Positions 34,487-46,180 of a DNA stretch of 64,000 bases are shown in pieces; position 1 is the first letter of the stretch; every line of letters begins with the position of its first letter. The stretch is from Tetracentron sinense (taxonomy: Eukaryota; Streptophyta; Magnoliopsida; Trochodendrales; Trochodendraceae). The notes under the pieces are model-generated. The model was not told the origin of the DNA and made no database searches. It saw only the letters and a program-made list of their open reading frames with translations. The stretch is taken from contig CM026562.1 of NCBI GenBank assembly GCA_015143295.1, positions 14,412,041 to 14,476,040 on the forward strand, given 5' to 3'. Position numbers and translations under genes: made by a program.

Positions 34487-35738
34487 TGTCACGCCCCAAA
34501 ATCCCACCTAGGAGTTAGGAGAGACTTTGAGCGTGATTGTACATCACATCATACCATCCTGTATAAAATAAACAAGGCAACTAACATAGTGGAAACGTGA
34601 ACCAAAAATTTCTTTTATATACATCGACAGTATTCCAAGTTGTAACAAAACTGTACATGACAAAAGTATGAAGTGGACATGCCCACTTTAACAAAATACA
34701 AACACTCCCGCTCAATAGTATCCAGGATAAGGCCACCTATCCAAGTTCCTATCCTCTTCTGGATGAGCCTTGACCGGCTCCTCCTCACCGTAGTCCTCCT
34801 CGACCCATGGATCAAGAGCATAAATATCAAACTAACCTACGGACATAAAATGCACAGCTGAGCATGGAATACCCAATATGATACAAGCTACCATCTAACA
34901 ATGTTATGAAACATTACATGCAATAGTTCATCAAAATCGTAGAGCGGAAACCAAATATACATCTTAACTTAGAAATGTGCATAGTTTTTCAAAAATATAC
35001 TCTTATGAGCTTTCATTAAAATCAAACTTATGAGTCTTATGAGAAATCATTACTTATGAGTCTTTTGAGTTCTTGTGTGAATCAAGGTTCTTATGAGATC
35101 TTTGAGCTTATGAGAATCACTTATGAGTTTTTTCGAGATCTTAGCTTATGAGATTTATGAGCTTATGAGTTCTTTCGAGATCTTTGCTTATGAGACTTTT
35201 GAGATCCTTATGAGCTTATGAGCCAGATGATAGCACCCTTTAGAGACTTATGAGTCGGGCATGTAAATGCCTTTCAGTGAAGGTACATAGAAGAGGCATG
35301 CCATCATCCTTGACCAACCCTCAGTTTGCCATTATCAACTTATGAGATTTTCTTTGAGCCAGATGACATATCCTTGGATATACCCTATCCGTACCAACCC
35401 AACATTTGACTTTATCAATGCTTTTGAGCTTGTGAGCTACAGCTTATTAATTCTTCTTATAGCTTATGAGTTCATGAATGTCAAATACCCTTACTTATGA
35501 GAAATCATCGATATTGCAATGCATGGTGAGCATAAGGCAATTGTGAGCATCATCATATACTTGAAAAGCTTTAAACATTCAATACATGCTTAGGTAAAAT
35601 CATAGAAGCCTTAGAATAACTTAGAAACCTTTAACCCTAATCATATGATGCTTATGGATATCATAGTACGCGTAAGAGACCATTAAACATTCAAACATTA
35701 TCATGTAACACCATTCATAGCAATAACATAACAACAAT
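34487..35738 (-). mobile_element. Gypsy LTR F, left (U5) part
   Basis: Starts TGTCACGCCCCAAAATCCC, a Tekay-type U5 end on the minus strand. It holds a degraded U5 hairpin (34851-34884) and CTTATGAG repeats (35000-35460). Interrupted by a LINE at about 35739; it resumes at 39668. Confidence 0.75.
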
Positions 35739-37408
35739 AAGATTATTTCTCGTATTTTGGCTGACCGTATTGGTTTATTGCTTCCTAACATTGATGAGCA
35801 AAGTGCCTTTGTGAAAGGTAGACATATTATAGATAATGTTAGTATAGCTCAAGAAATGATGCCGGACATTGATAGAAAAACTCTTGGAGGTAACGCCATT
35901 TTTAAACTTGATATGTCTAAAGCCTATGATAGAATGGAGTGGAACTTCATATTCGTCGTACTGCAAAGCATGGGATTTAAAGAAGAAGTTGTTAGATTGA
36001 TTCGTGGTTGCCTTTTTAACCAATTTTTTTTCTATTCTTATTAATGGTTGCTTACAAGGTTTTTTCAGAGTTCACGTGTTCTTCGACAGGGTGATCCTAT
36101 CTCCTGCTCTTTTCATTTTGGTAGAAGAAGTTCTTAGTAGGGGCCTTAAATCCATTTCTGAGAGTCTTTCCTCAACATATAAATTAGGAAGGTATGGAAA
36201 TCCAGTTTCTCACCTTGTTTTTGCTGATGATACTCTTATATTTTGTAATGGCAGGATACAAAATATTAGGAAAATATTCATTTTTACTTCTTCTTATGAA
36301 AAATCTTCAAGTCAGTTGATTAATCGAGATAAAAGTGCTTTTTATTGTTCTGATAAACTGACTAGGATTAGAAGCGAGTCCATTTATAATTAGGTGGGTA
36401 TTCCTAGGAAAAAATTTCCTTTTATCTATTTAGGGGTTCCTATTTATAAAGGTCGACTTATAAAGGTTTATTTCAATTCTCTTTTAGATAAAATTACTTC
36501 TAACATGGAAGGCTGGAAAGCTAAATTTTATCGTCTGGTAGGAGATTAATTCTTATTAAACATGTATTATCATCTATCTCCACTTATCTCTTAGCAGGTA
36601 TTCATATTCCTAAAGCCATCACAAATCTTAATGATAGAACCATGGCAAAAAAAATTTGGAATAACACGAGTGGTGTAAAAAAGCGACACTGGATAAATTG
36701 GAATAATTGCTCTCTTCCCCATTTAGAAGGTGGTCTAGGTATTCGTAAAATGAATGAATTTTCTATTGCTCTTAGAATGAAACAAGCATTGAAACTGTAT
36801 CAATCTTCTAATCTTTGGTCGAATTTTTTCAAAGCTAACTATCAATTTAGTCATATTTGGCATGCTTCTTATAGGATCGGTTCTTCCAAAACTTGGATTA
36901 AAATTTGTCTTTTGTGTAGGAAGTGATTTATAAAACTACATCTTTAATTAGAGATGGCACTAGGATCAATTTTTGGCTAGATAGGTGGATTGGGGAAGCC
37001 CCTCTTACTTATCATGCTATTACCACTCCTTGATCCTTTCCAATTATCTCTAATATGCTTGATAATAATGGTAATTGGGATTTCAATTTGGTTAATGATT
37101 ATCTGCCTGATCATTTGAAGATAGATATTAGAACTGCAGGTGTTTTCCTTACTGAGGATGATAATGCTTTTATATGGAATCCCAGCCCTTATGGTAAGTT
37201 TTCTGTTAAATATGCTTGGGATTCTATCAAACATTCCTATCCTCATAAAGATTGGAGTAAGTATATTTGGAATATGATAATACCAAGAAAAATTCAAATT
37301 TTCGGCTAGAAGGTAATGTATGGTGCAGTTTCGAATGATACAAAGGTTCAATCTGTTGGAATTCCGCTTGTTAGTTGTTGCTCTTGTTGTAATACTGGAC
37401 ATACTGAA
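35739..37408 (+). pseudogene. LINE reverse transcriptase (ORF2 part), broken
   Basis: RT of an L1-type LINE, which would copy RNA at a nicked chromosomal site. The frame opens at the junction with IISRILADRIG. Visible are QSAFVKGRHI, FKLDMSKAYDRMEW (first catalytic Asp) and, in the next segment, HLVFADDTLIF (catalytic FADD, near 36220). Frameshifts near 36025 and 36540 and stops at 36392-36393 and several later positions break it. The piece at 37055-37309 (KYAWDSIKHS, IIPRKIQIFG) resembles the zf-RVT region found after RT in plant LINEs. The start is set by the 5' truncation, not by an ATG. Confidence 0.85.
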
Positions 37409-37413
37409 TCTCT

Positions 37414-38629
37414 TGAAATTACCCTGATCGATGATCTCTATGACCTAGAGGGGGGGTGAATAGGTCTATCTAAGAATTTCTAACCAATTTTAATTTTTCA
37501 ATTTATTTGTTTAGAAATCAATAAACAATTCACACAAACATTCCACACAAATCAAACACAGAGAATTTTAACGTGGAAAACCCTTACGGGGAAAAACCAC
37601 GGGACCACGTCCAGCAACAAGCTTCACTATGAAAAGATTTCAAGTACAAGACAAGACCTTACCCAAACCAGAAACGAAGTTCCTAGGTATAGACTCTTAC
37701 TCTTGATTTCCACGAACCAGCAGGTTTGATTTCCGCCATAGCAGCTTCGGTTCCACACCGACCAAATCTTCTCAAGCTACTTCAATACCACGATCACACA
37801 CGATCGATCTCCTTCCACGAAGGCTCCGGATCATATACCGGACACACACACAAGGTGTAGGGTTGTGAATCAATTTAGAAAGCTTCAAACCCTAGAGGGA
37901 TCTCATACAGATCTGAGATCACACAACGCAAGATCAAAGGTATAGATCTATACTTGCATTCTCTAGGATGATTGAAAGAGGAGGGATCACTAAAGATCTA
38001 TGAAGAAAAAAAGAGAAAGCCCTAGAAGGGTTTCTCAGACCTCTACTCTTGCAAAAATAAACAAAGATATGAATTAGGTCTCCAAAAAGTTGTTTATATA
38101 GGGTTTAGAAAAGAGTCTAGAAAAATAAAAAATTCTGTTATCGAGGACCGATCGATTGGTGCTTATAACCGATCGCTCGGTACAAAACGGATCGATCGGT
38201 ATTCACACCGATAGATCGGTTAAATATTACCTCTCTGGAAAAATACCCCATACATATTCTTAGACCAGCCGATAGCCACCGATCGCTCAGTAGGCCACCA
38301 ATCGATCGGTATCAACATCGAGCGATCGGTTGAGACAGAATTTCAGCCAAAACATATTTCTTTTCATTTTTGTTTGATTCAAATAAGACCAAAAGACTTT
38401 TTTAGGCTTAAAACTATCCTCCTAGGTATGTTTAGGGTTATCTAAGTCAAATCCAACCTAGGTAGGGGTCTCTAAGTCCATTACCTGTCTAGATCCGGTG
38501 TAAGAGCTTTTTCTTCAATTTCTTCACTCTTCTTGAAGCTTTAGCTCTTCTGACAAGTTGAACAAGACTCAACACACATGACCTATCTAATTATCATGGA
38601 ATTTGCCAACACCTACTTAGGGATTTACA
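37414..38629 (-). mobile_element. Sirevirus A solo LTR inside the LINE
   Basis: 1216 bp, the reverse complement of the Sirevirus A LTR, from TGAAATT to GGGATTTACA, flanked by exact TCTCT (37409-37413 and 38630-38634). It is more diverged from the two full-length-element LTRs than they are from each other, so it is an older insertion. Confidence 0.9.
38146..38332 (-). promoter_or_regulatory. Palindrome module of the solo LTR A
   Basis: Same order of palindromes and spacer as 20445-20631, reversed, with individual units mutated (for example ACCGATAGATCGGT). TATA (GTTTATATAG) lies at about 38092-38101. Confidence 0.7.
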
Positions 38630-38779
38630 TCTCTGTCTCACCTTCTCTTTCAAGTGATATTGCAGGTAGTATCTGGAGGTACTTTGCGAGTTATTGTTCA
38701 ATTTTAATTCAGCCCAGCGATACCATCCAATGCTTTCTTATGAGGTGGTTCAGAGCTTTTAACATATTTTGCAATGAGC

Positions 38780-39380
38780 TTTCATCTTGCTTCCTCTTCT
38801 TATTGTTCAGAAACCTTCTGATATTAATATTGCTCGTTTAAAGGTTTGGATGGCGGAGTTGGGGAGATTACCAAATAAAAAGAGACTGGATCTTTCTATT
38901 TTCAATATTATGATTCCTTTTCCAAACCAAATAAGTTCTATATCTATGGTCAAATGGATTCGGCCTCTCCCAGGAAAAATAAAACTTAATGTGGATGGAG
39001 CTTCAAGAGGTAATCCTAGAGTAGCCGGTGGTGGGGGTGTCATTCATAATCATCATGGAGAGTTGGGGGTGCCATTCCTTAGGGGTTATGCAGATTTAGG
39101 CAGAGTCTGACTCTAAGTCTCTTGTTGAAGCTTAGAATGGGATTTTCCATCATCCCTGGAATGTTTGGTACTGGAATAAAAAGATCAACAAAATTAAGAG
39201 TATATGTTCTTCATTAACTCACATATATAGGGAGGCTAATCAGGTGTCTGATTTTCTAGCAAACTATGGTTGTGATCTTCATCATTCAGGTTTAATCTTA
39301 CCTAGACAGGATAGCCCTCCTTGCCTTAAAGCTCTTCTTTTCCTTGATAAATTGGGTTTAGGGAATATCAGAAAGTCTTA
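38780..39380 (+). pseudogene. LINE RNase H domain, broken
   Basis: RVT_3-type RNase H that ends plant L1-type ORF2 proteins. It reads WIRPLPGKIKLNVDGASRGN (about 38955-39015, first catalytic Asp in NVDGAS), then ESDSKSLVEA in a shifted frame near 39108, and REANQVSDFLANYG near 39233, ending at the stop after NIRKS at 39380. At least one frameshift (near 39100) and one stop (39133) break it. It continues the LINE interrupted at 37409. Confidence 0.82.
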
Positions 39381-39406
39381 ATGTACTCCTTATATTATTT
39401 TGCTTT

Positions 39407-39586
39407 TATTTGGTGTTTTGTTTTAGTTTGGGGGTTTTTTTAATTCCCCTTGTTTTTCTAGGGGGTTTTCGTTTTATGTCCCCCCCCCCCCCCCCTATTT
39501 GGTGTTTTGTTTTAGTTTGGGGGTTTTTTTAATTCCCCTTGTTTTTCTAGGGGGTTTTCGTTTTATGTCCCCCCCCCCCCCCCCAT
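39407..39586 (+). repeat. 90-bp tandem duplication with poly-C ends in LINE 3' UTR
   Basis: Units start TATTTGGTGTTTTG at 39407 and 39497; each ends in a run of about 14-17 C. Confidence 0.9.
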
Positions 39587-39813
39587 TTATTACTTATTAT
39601 TAATAAACAGGTAGGGGTCAGCCAAACCCCCCACTCCTTCTAAGTGGATTTTATTTTTTTTAAAAAACAATCTTGTCTACTAAGCTTATATCATCACTTC
39701 TTAATTAGAAACCTAATTTCTTAAATTAAAAACCCTTATTTCTAGGTTGGATTCATGGCATGGTTAAAGAGTAGGTGTATTTAGATATAAAATTTATAAC
39801 AACACTAACTAAT

Positions 39814-40210
39814 AGAAGGTATTTATCATTATTCTTGAGAAAACCCACATTATTTCATTTTCAAGATTTGGATTGTGACAAGGTTAGGTCATAGAGTGTA
39901 TTTACTCTTACTCTTGAGAAATCCTCATTTAAAATCCACATTTCATGACTTGGTTTATAACAAAGTTAGATAGGAGTGTATTTACTCTTAGTCTTGAGAA
40001 ATCCCCATTTAAAATCCACATTTCATGACTTGGTTTATAAATAAGCTAGATAGGAGTGTATTTACTCTTACTCTTAAGAAATCCCCATTTAAAATCCACA
40101 TTTCATGACTTGGTTTATAACAAAGCTAGATAGGAATGTATTTACTCTTACTCTTGAGAAATCCTCATTTCGTGACTTGGTTTATAACAAAGCTAAATAG
40201 GAGTGTAGTT
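39814..40210 (-). repeat. 80-bp tandem repeat in LTR F, four to five units
   Basis: GAGTGTATTTACTC recurs at 39894, 39974, 40054 and 40134 (as GAATGTA), with a partial unit at 40201. Confidence 0.88.
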
Positions 40211-40611
40211 ACCACTCTTCATCAAAACACATGATTTTAAATCTTTACTTTCTTTAAGAAAATACATCAAAGTCATCTAGTAGAGTGTATTTACCTTGGG
40301 AGATCAAATCTCTTTTATCTAAAAGTTGAGAAGGGTTGAGAAAACTTGAGGAAACAAAAACTGAGCTTGAGGATGAAGCTCCAAGCCTTGAGGAAGAAGA
40401 TCCAAGCTTGAGGAAGCTTTGGAAGCAAGGATTCGAGCTCCACCATTGATCTCACAAGAAACCCTTCTTTGGAAACCCTAACTCTCTCTCTTTTCCTCTC
40501 AAAAGATGTCTCTCAATGTGTTAGAACCCTTAACCCCTTGAAAAATGAGTATATAGCATTAGGTTTGTGAAAATCCTTTAAAAAGAAACAAAACTGCACG
40601 ATCCCACTCAA

Positions 40612-40760
40612 GCAGGGCTTAATTTTGTTCGAGCGAGGTGTTCTGGGTGAAGCTCGCTCGAGTGGACTTGGAGCTCGCTCGAGCGGCCTACTCTCTGGAA
40701 CTCAAAAATGTTGATTTTGTCCATCTCGCTCGAGCGAGATTTTTCTGCAAAACCTCGCTT
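40612..40760 (-). promoter_or_regulatory. CTCGCTCGAGCGAG palindrome cluster of LTR F
   Basis: Five copies of a GCTCGCTCGAGCGAGC-like palindrome, about 60 bp upstream (minus strand) of the TATA box. Different in sequence from the GATCGATC class but in the same position. Confidence 0.65.
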
Positions 40761-41043
40761 CAGTGTTTTGACCATTACTTTTGACTCATTCATCGGATTT
40801 ATACGATTCAACTTACGTTAGACTCAAAATTCAAAGACGGACAATTTTGTATCTAATGTACAAGTCCTAATTTGGATTTATTAATAGTCTAAATATGCCT
40901 TAAAGTTGAGGGTATTTTTAAGACCTCCCTCTACGCTCCTTTAAAACTTTGATCATACTATGATCACACAAGAGAGTCCTTGGGACTCTAAACACACACC
41001 ATAACATATGTAGAGCATGTTCACGCTCTTTCAACCCGACTTG

Positions 41044-41749
41044 TGTTGGACATATATGCCCTCAAAAGCCAATAAGAGACTTTTTCTATGTTGATTAGAC
41101 AAGCATCATATTCACACAACCAACTATAAAGGGTATTTATATTAATTACTGTCTAATATGATGACGACATAAAGTTCCATAGGTAACATTATAGGAAAAT
41201 CATGCAAAAGTTGCGAGGAGATATGATTTTCCGGTTCCATGTAAACCTAATATTGTTCGAAGCCTCTAGAGTACTGGTTGGGCACCGTACTTCATCATCA
41301 CTTACACATGTGTAGTTCTATGAAATAGTGTGATGAATCTCATTCACAGAGAGTGGTGACTCTTGACTAACATGTGAGTATATGTAGCAAGTACATAATA
41401 CTGAACGGGGTCACTAGTGGCCTATGGAATACACTGTCAGATTGTATTATGGTTATCCATTTGACAAATTGTCCTTAGACCTGAGAGGTTAACATCTTCT
41501 CAGACATCTGTCTATATGGCTTTGATGTGCCAATCGGCAATGTCCAATACCCAGGACTAACTCCGGGTACGTTGGGTCATGTACACAATGTTTGGAGAAG
41601 TGTGTAAACACTCAATAAGGAATCCACAACTCCTTCATTGGAGATAATGATATCAAAGTGATACTTGTTGAACAGAACTGTTAAATCCAGTACTGGTGCT
41701 TTTCGGTAAAATGGTTTTTATCGAAGTTGATATTTTCAATATGGAAAAG

Positions 41750-41786
<37 letters not shown>

Positions 41787-43244
41787 CAGTTATTTTCTAA
41801 TGTTTCTTCAAAAGTGTTTAGGAGGTTCAGTTCAATGAAAAAGTAATCATGAGAAAGGGTTCTATTCATAAGCTAGGGACTAAGACAGTGGAATTGTTCC
41901 AATCCCATAAGCTTACAAGTGATATCGGAATGTGGAAGGATTTATTTGTAAATATATTGTGAGATGGTACTTACAAGCAATTCTCTAATTTCTGAAGGTT
42001 AATCACATTGTGTTAATGGACATTAATTGTGATTGGTGGAAGTCCAGGGACTTAGATAACATTCTATGATCCTAATGGAGTTTTAGGAAAAGTGTTTCCT
42101 AGTAACAATGCTTTAACCAATAGGTTGAGTACTTGGTCCCACAACCAGAAATAGGAGATCCCTTTAGATCCCACACACAAGGACCTTCTTAAAGTATTTA
42201 ATTTAATTATTAATTAAATTAATTAATTTCTCTAAGTAATCACTATATGGTATAGTGAAGCTCTAAAAGGTGGAATCACATTAGATGTGAAAAACCAAAT
42301 GGGTGGACCCATTGGAGAATATTTTAAAAGAATTATTAAAGTGACCAAAAGGGTTTAGAACCCATTGGGGGCTTGTGGAGTGAAGCCCACCTAGGGTGGG
42401 ACGCCCACTTCAAGGAGGAATAATAATTGTTATTATTTTAATTAGTTTCTAATAACTAATATCCTTATTGGATAAGGTTAGTTAGTTAGTTAGAGTTAGT
42501 TACTAATTAAAGATTCCTTGTTGGACAATGATTCAATTAGTTTCTTGCTAATCAAGGAATCCTAATTGGATTAGGGTAAGGATAAGATTAGTGGGACACT
42601 AATGGATAAGGTTAGTTTCTATTAATGATTAATCCTAATTAATTAGGAGAAATCAAGAATAGAAAGAATTCAGGAATCCTTATTGGATGAGGATTAGGAG
42701 TCTTGAGTTGCAAGCAACCCAAACTCTCCTATATATAGAGGTGGACGTCCAAGGCTTGTGACATAAGAAAATTTCCAGATTTTTGGATCTCTCTCTCTCT
42801 CCTCAAACCTCACGCCCAAGCCTCCCTCTCTCTAGAGTGTACGGTCACCCCTCTCCCCTTTCTTCTCTTGTGTATTCTAAGTTTTGAATAATCAAGAAGA
42901 AAAAGATCAAGAATCTTGATCATCAAGAAAAGTTCTTGATAATAAAGATTAGATCTTTATTTAAAGATCCTAGAGCTGAAAATTTGGAAGGGCCATTAGC
43001 TTTCATTTGAGAAAGCTTTAAAGGAAAAAGAAGGTTCGTGTGAATCGACAGGAGACTTGACACTTGTGAAGTTTTGCGAGTACTATTCTAACGTAGATTT
43101 GACCTAACAATTTCAAAGTCGCAAAGGTGAATGTTATTCCTACCTTCATTGAATAAAATCAATTAGAATCTTAGTCAAATCTTGGGATTCGATGTATGCC
43201 CCCCAAAAACTGTGTTTCTAAAATTAAAAAGAGGCATACTTTCA
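41044..43244 (+). mobile_element. Copia element C, 5' LTR
   Basis: About 2.2 kb, TGTTGGACAT to ATACTTTCA, followed after 1 nt by a primer-binding site. TATA box CTATATATAG at 42729-42738 with a CT-rich leader. Partly duplicated at 63870-64000. Related in plan to solo LTR D. I see no palindrome cluster in it. Confidence 0.8.
41749..41784. repeat. AT microsatellite in LTR C
   Basis: About 16 AT units; the corresponding tract at 63888-63900 is much shorter. Confidence 0.85.
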
Positions 43245-43245
43245 G

Positions 43246-43260
43246 TGGTATCAAAGCCTT
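43246..43260 (+). promoter_or_regulatory. Primer-binding site of element C
   Basis: TGGTATCAAAGCCTT, initiator Met tRNA type with one A/G difference in the core. Confidence 0.8.
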
Positions 43261-44275
43261 GGCTATGCTTCTCTTTGATTTTAGGGTATAATCAAATTTT
43301 AATTATATCAAGAATGCCTCCCATATGAATTTTGGTTATCCTAATGAATCAATCTTCTAGATTCTTGATTATTGGATAATCATTGGTAGGGTTAAGGGAT
43401 CCCCCTCTAGTTATTGAGGGAGAGATCAAGCCCTTATAAATTAGTGCGGTATTAATTTTGGTTTTGGATTTTTTCAAAACATCTTTTCATAAGGGATAGG
43501 TATTTAGAGATATCTAAATCTTGATTATAGCCTTTAAGGATTTAGAGATCCTTTTAGAATATTAAATTAAATTGTTTAATTTATTCTTGTGAGCCCAGTG
43601 CAAGTTTTCCCTTTGATTTAGACCACTTAGATACCCATTGAAATTTTGGCTAGCATATATAAATGAGATTTTATTTATTAAATGTTAATTAATAAATCCC
43701 ATGGTGTTGGACACCCTTGCTTAAGCATTCTTGAAAATTAAAGATTATTTCGTTTAAAATTGATTCATGAATTTTCGGATTTGTATTCGATTAGAAGAAT
43801 CGATACAATTTCGGTATTTCCGCCATAACTTTGTGACCGTAAGTCCGATTTAGGTCTGTCAATACAACGTTTCGAATCCGTCGAAAAGATCAACAACTTT
43901 TGTGAAGAAATTTTTTCTAGAATCAATCGTTTTGAGGGTCAAAACTTGAGTCGAAAATTTAAAGCAGGAAAAAGGAGTTTTCTAAATCAATTTTCCAAGA
44001 GGCTTTCAAATTTTTCCTTATTTCCATTATTTGATTTGAGAGCATGGGATGCTATTAAATCGTTTAATGGGTTATCAATTAATTAAATAGTTTAATTATT
44101 TGATTCGAGAGCATGAGCTGAGATTTAATTAAATTGTTTAAGTATATGCTTCGAGTCCACGGGCTATCATTTAATTAAATGTTAATTATGATATCTTTTA
44201 TGGTTCCCTAAAAAGTTTATGGGAATAATACCATAATTATTGTAGTTGATTTGGATCAATTACATGTGCTCAGAA
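43261..44275 (+). mobile_element. Element C internal region, first part, non-coding
   Basis: No ORF of note despite position after a primer site. Includes about three imperfect 65-bp repeats (TTGATTCGAGAGCATG units, 44030-44190). Large LTRs around a non-coding interior suggest a LARD-type non-autonomous element or a strongly decayed copia. Confidence 0.55.
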
Positions 44276-44633
44276 TTACCAGCTACATAGACAAAAACCC
44301 GTACTTTTCAGAGTAAACTCTGATCCCTTTACTTCTTGGAGTACCTCCATTCCCGCCGGGGAGAACCAGAATCTGTCCCCCCCTTGTTCCGTTTCAAAGT
44401 GCCGGATGTGCTTGACGGTCCCCCATAATACGCTCCCCTCCGGCCGAAGACTAGTGGTAGGTGGTCCTGCCATATCAATCTTTTTATTCGAAGCAAGCTG
44501 AAAAACTCCTTGACTAGTAAGCTGTGAGCCCCCGTGCTTGTGCTGTGTATAGGTTAGTTTCGAATCAAAGCATGGGCATCTGCAACTAAGAGGGAATAGT
44601 AGATCATCGATTGAAGAGCCAGGTCACTTTGGT

Positions 44634-44703
44634 CGCAAGATCTGCTGTTTACGATCCGACAATGGTAGAGAGTATACGTCGAAGGAGTTTGGTGTAGCAG
44701 GAA
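44634..44703 (+). pseudogene. Copia integrase scrap within organellar insert
   Basis: Reads LRSDNGREYTSKEF, the conserved segment around the second catalytic Asp of copia integrase. Only about 20 codons are recognisable. Such scraps are known in plant mitochondrial DNA. Confidence 0.65.
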
Positions 44704-45247
44704 AAGAAGCTGTACGTGAAACGCTTATGCACTGCGCTTCGACTTGGTCCTCTAACTCTAACCTTTAGTCGACCAACCACCTTCTCCTTCTGTATAGTCA
44801 AGGGCTTTTCTCGCTGGGGAACCCATAGCTGATGATGGAACTAGAATAGATATTTTTTATGTCCCACTCGGTCGAAAATGCTCCATCTGGATTCCTTCTT
44901 TTTGAATCTGTCAGGAACCGGAACCTGACCTGCACTTAGGGCATTCATTCGGAAAGGTAGGGTCTAAGACAAAAAAAAAAAAAAAAAAAGAATCGACCGT
45001 TCAATCACACAAAAAAGCTTTTTGAATTCCCGGTACAAAGAGATTTCGCTAATGAAAAAGCTTAAAAATGATATATCTGCAAGCGCTATTTTCATTAATG
45101 GTAAGTTCCGTGAATAGTACTTTTAGTCATAGCTGTAGTAGCTGTAATAGCTCTTGCCTTCCCTCTGGTAGGCTTTAAAGGCCAAAAACATTCTCTTGTT
45201 CCTTTCCTTTCTATGGTCCGCAAGTATCTTCCGCCTTCTCCTACTCA

Positions 45248-45405
45248 GCAACTTTTAATTTGTTATGAGCCCAAACAATGGATTCAATAAGTTCTTGCCA
45301 ATAACCACGGCCGCTGAATAGAAACATTAAACTGAAAGCCCAGACAAAATGAGCACCTAGGAAAAAAAGCCATACGCGGATAATGAAGAACCATAAGACT
45401 GAATT
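45248..45405 (-). pseudogene. psaA: Plastid psaA fragment
   Basis: The minus strand reads [20 protein letters not shown] and [16 protein letters not shown], part of the C-terminal region of photosystem I P700 apoprotein A1. About 45 codons remain. The upstream edge has small indels that shift frame (near 45355-45390). No promoter, no start; a non-functional transferred fragment. Confidence 0.88.
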
Positions 45406-46114
45406 ACCTGGGTTCCGTAAATCTAGGTTTGAGGGGGCCCACCTCCCACTCCCCCCTCCCCTGGGCTCTGGCCGGCCTTTTGCTTTTACGTAAGCATGCG
45501 AATAATTGCTCTATTACGCGGAGAAGTTCAAAAAGATGTAAAGATTCGAGCTTCTGGTCATAAGAGTGCTCTCTGGAACAGCCAAGGACTGAAAGCAGGA
45601 AGAAGGCTGGAGCCAGCCGGAGCCAGACAATACTCTCCCTCGCCTGCACGCACCACCTTATGGGATTGATCGCCTGGCCAAAAGCTTTATAGGCCAATCC
45701 TCAAAAAGAATCATCTTATTGGACCAAGGGTGAGAAACTCGGAGTTGAGTTGATAGGGAGCCCCCCTTAAACATAAGAACACGGGTGGGAACTCCTAATA
45801 AGATGCTATTACCAACTGAACAACTAGGTGGGAGGTGGAGGAGGGAAAACAAGAGTGGGGAGTCGATAAACTACTCGTTGGAAGGTTTTTTTTGGCTGAA
45901 GGGGAAAGGGGATCACCTTGGCGCAGACCTCGAGAGCTCGTAGCGAAAGCGAGTCTTCATAGGGCAATTGTCACTCCGTTAAAGGAGATTCGGGAAAAGA
46001 TGGAATAGGAAGACATGTTTCCGGAACGAACAAGATACGGGTTGAGAAGGGGGAGTTAGCAAAGTTGGACAAGATTGGAATGGGCATAGGAACATGTATT
46101 GATGTACCAGAGCA

Positions 46115-46153
46115 CCCGGTGCCGTAGCTAATCGAGTAGCTCTAGAAGCATGC
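46115..46153 (+). pseudogene. rbcL: Plastid rbcL fragment, 13 codons
   Basis: Reads PGAVANRVALEAC, a conserved stretch near the C-terminus of the RuBisCO large subunit. The match is short but uninterrupted. Confidence 0.65.
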
Positions 46154-46180
46154 GAGGAAAAGCGTTAAGAGACCTTTTCT

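Larger units (their letters stand above)
35739..39667 (+). mobile_element. 5'-truncated L1-type LINE (interrupted)
   Basis: Plus-strand non-LTR retrotransposon remnant: RT (35739 to about 36530), connector and zf-RVT-like region (to 37408), RNase H (about 38780-39380), 3' UTR with a 90-bp duplication and a short A-tail at 39661-39667. The endonuclease and 5' end are absent. A Sirevirus A solo LTR splits it at 37414-38629. Only a weak ACAAT is shared by the flanks, so target duplication is unclear. Confidence 0.85.
39668..41043 (-). mobile_element. Gypsy LTR F, right part
   Basis: Continues LTR F after the LINE. Contains an 80-bp tandem repeat (39814-40210), a minus-strand TATA box (GTATATAGC at about 40549), and a palindrome cluster at 40612-40760. 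Cut at 41044 by copia element C; the U3 end is not in the window. Confidence 0.7.
44276..46180. other. Organelle-derived insert (mitochondrial DNA carrying plastid pieces)
   Basis: Composition shifts abruptly to GC-richer sequence. It contains a plastid psaA piece, an rbcL piece, a copia integrase scrap and an 11-residue matR-like stretch (SVLWGTVKHIR, minus strand, about 44402-44434). Plant mitochondrial genomes commonly hold plastid and nuclear-transposon scraps, so a single transfer from mitochondrion to nucleus explains the mixture. Open frames at 45404-45697 and 45658-45852 (minus) are unassigned. Edges are approximate to about 20 bp. Confidence 0.72.

Noticed and set aside
45404-45852. 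Two overlapping minus-strand frames in the organellar patch (97 and 64 codons)
   Set aside because: Not recognisable as any conserved mitochondrial gene; they look like chance frames of mitochondrial spacer DNA. Kept only as part of the insert.
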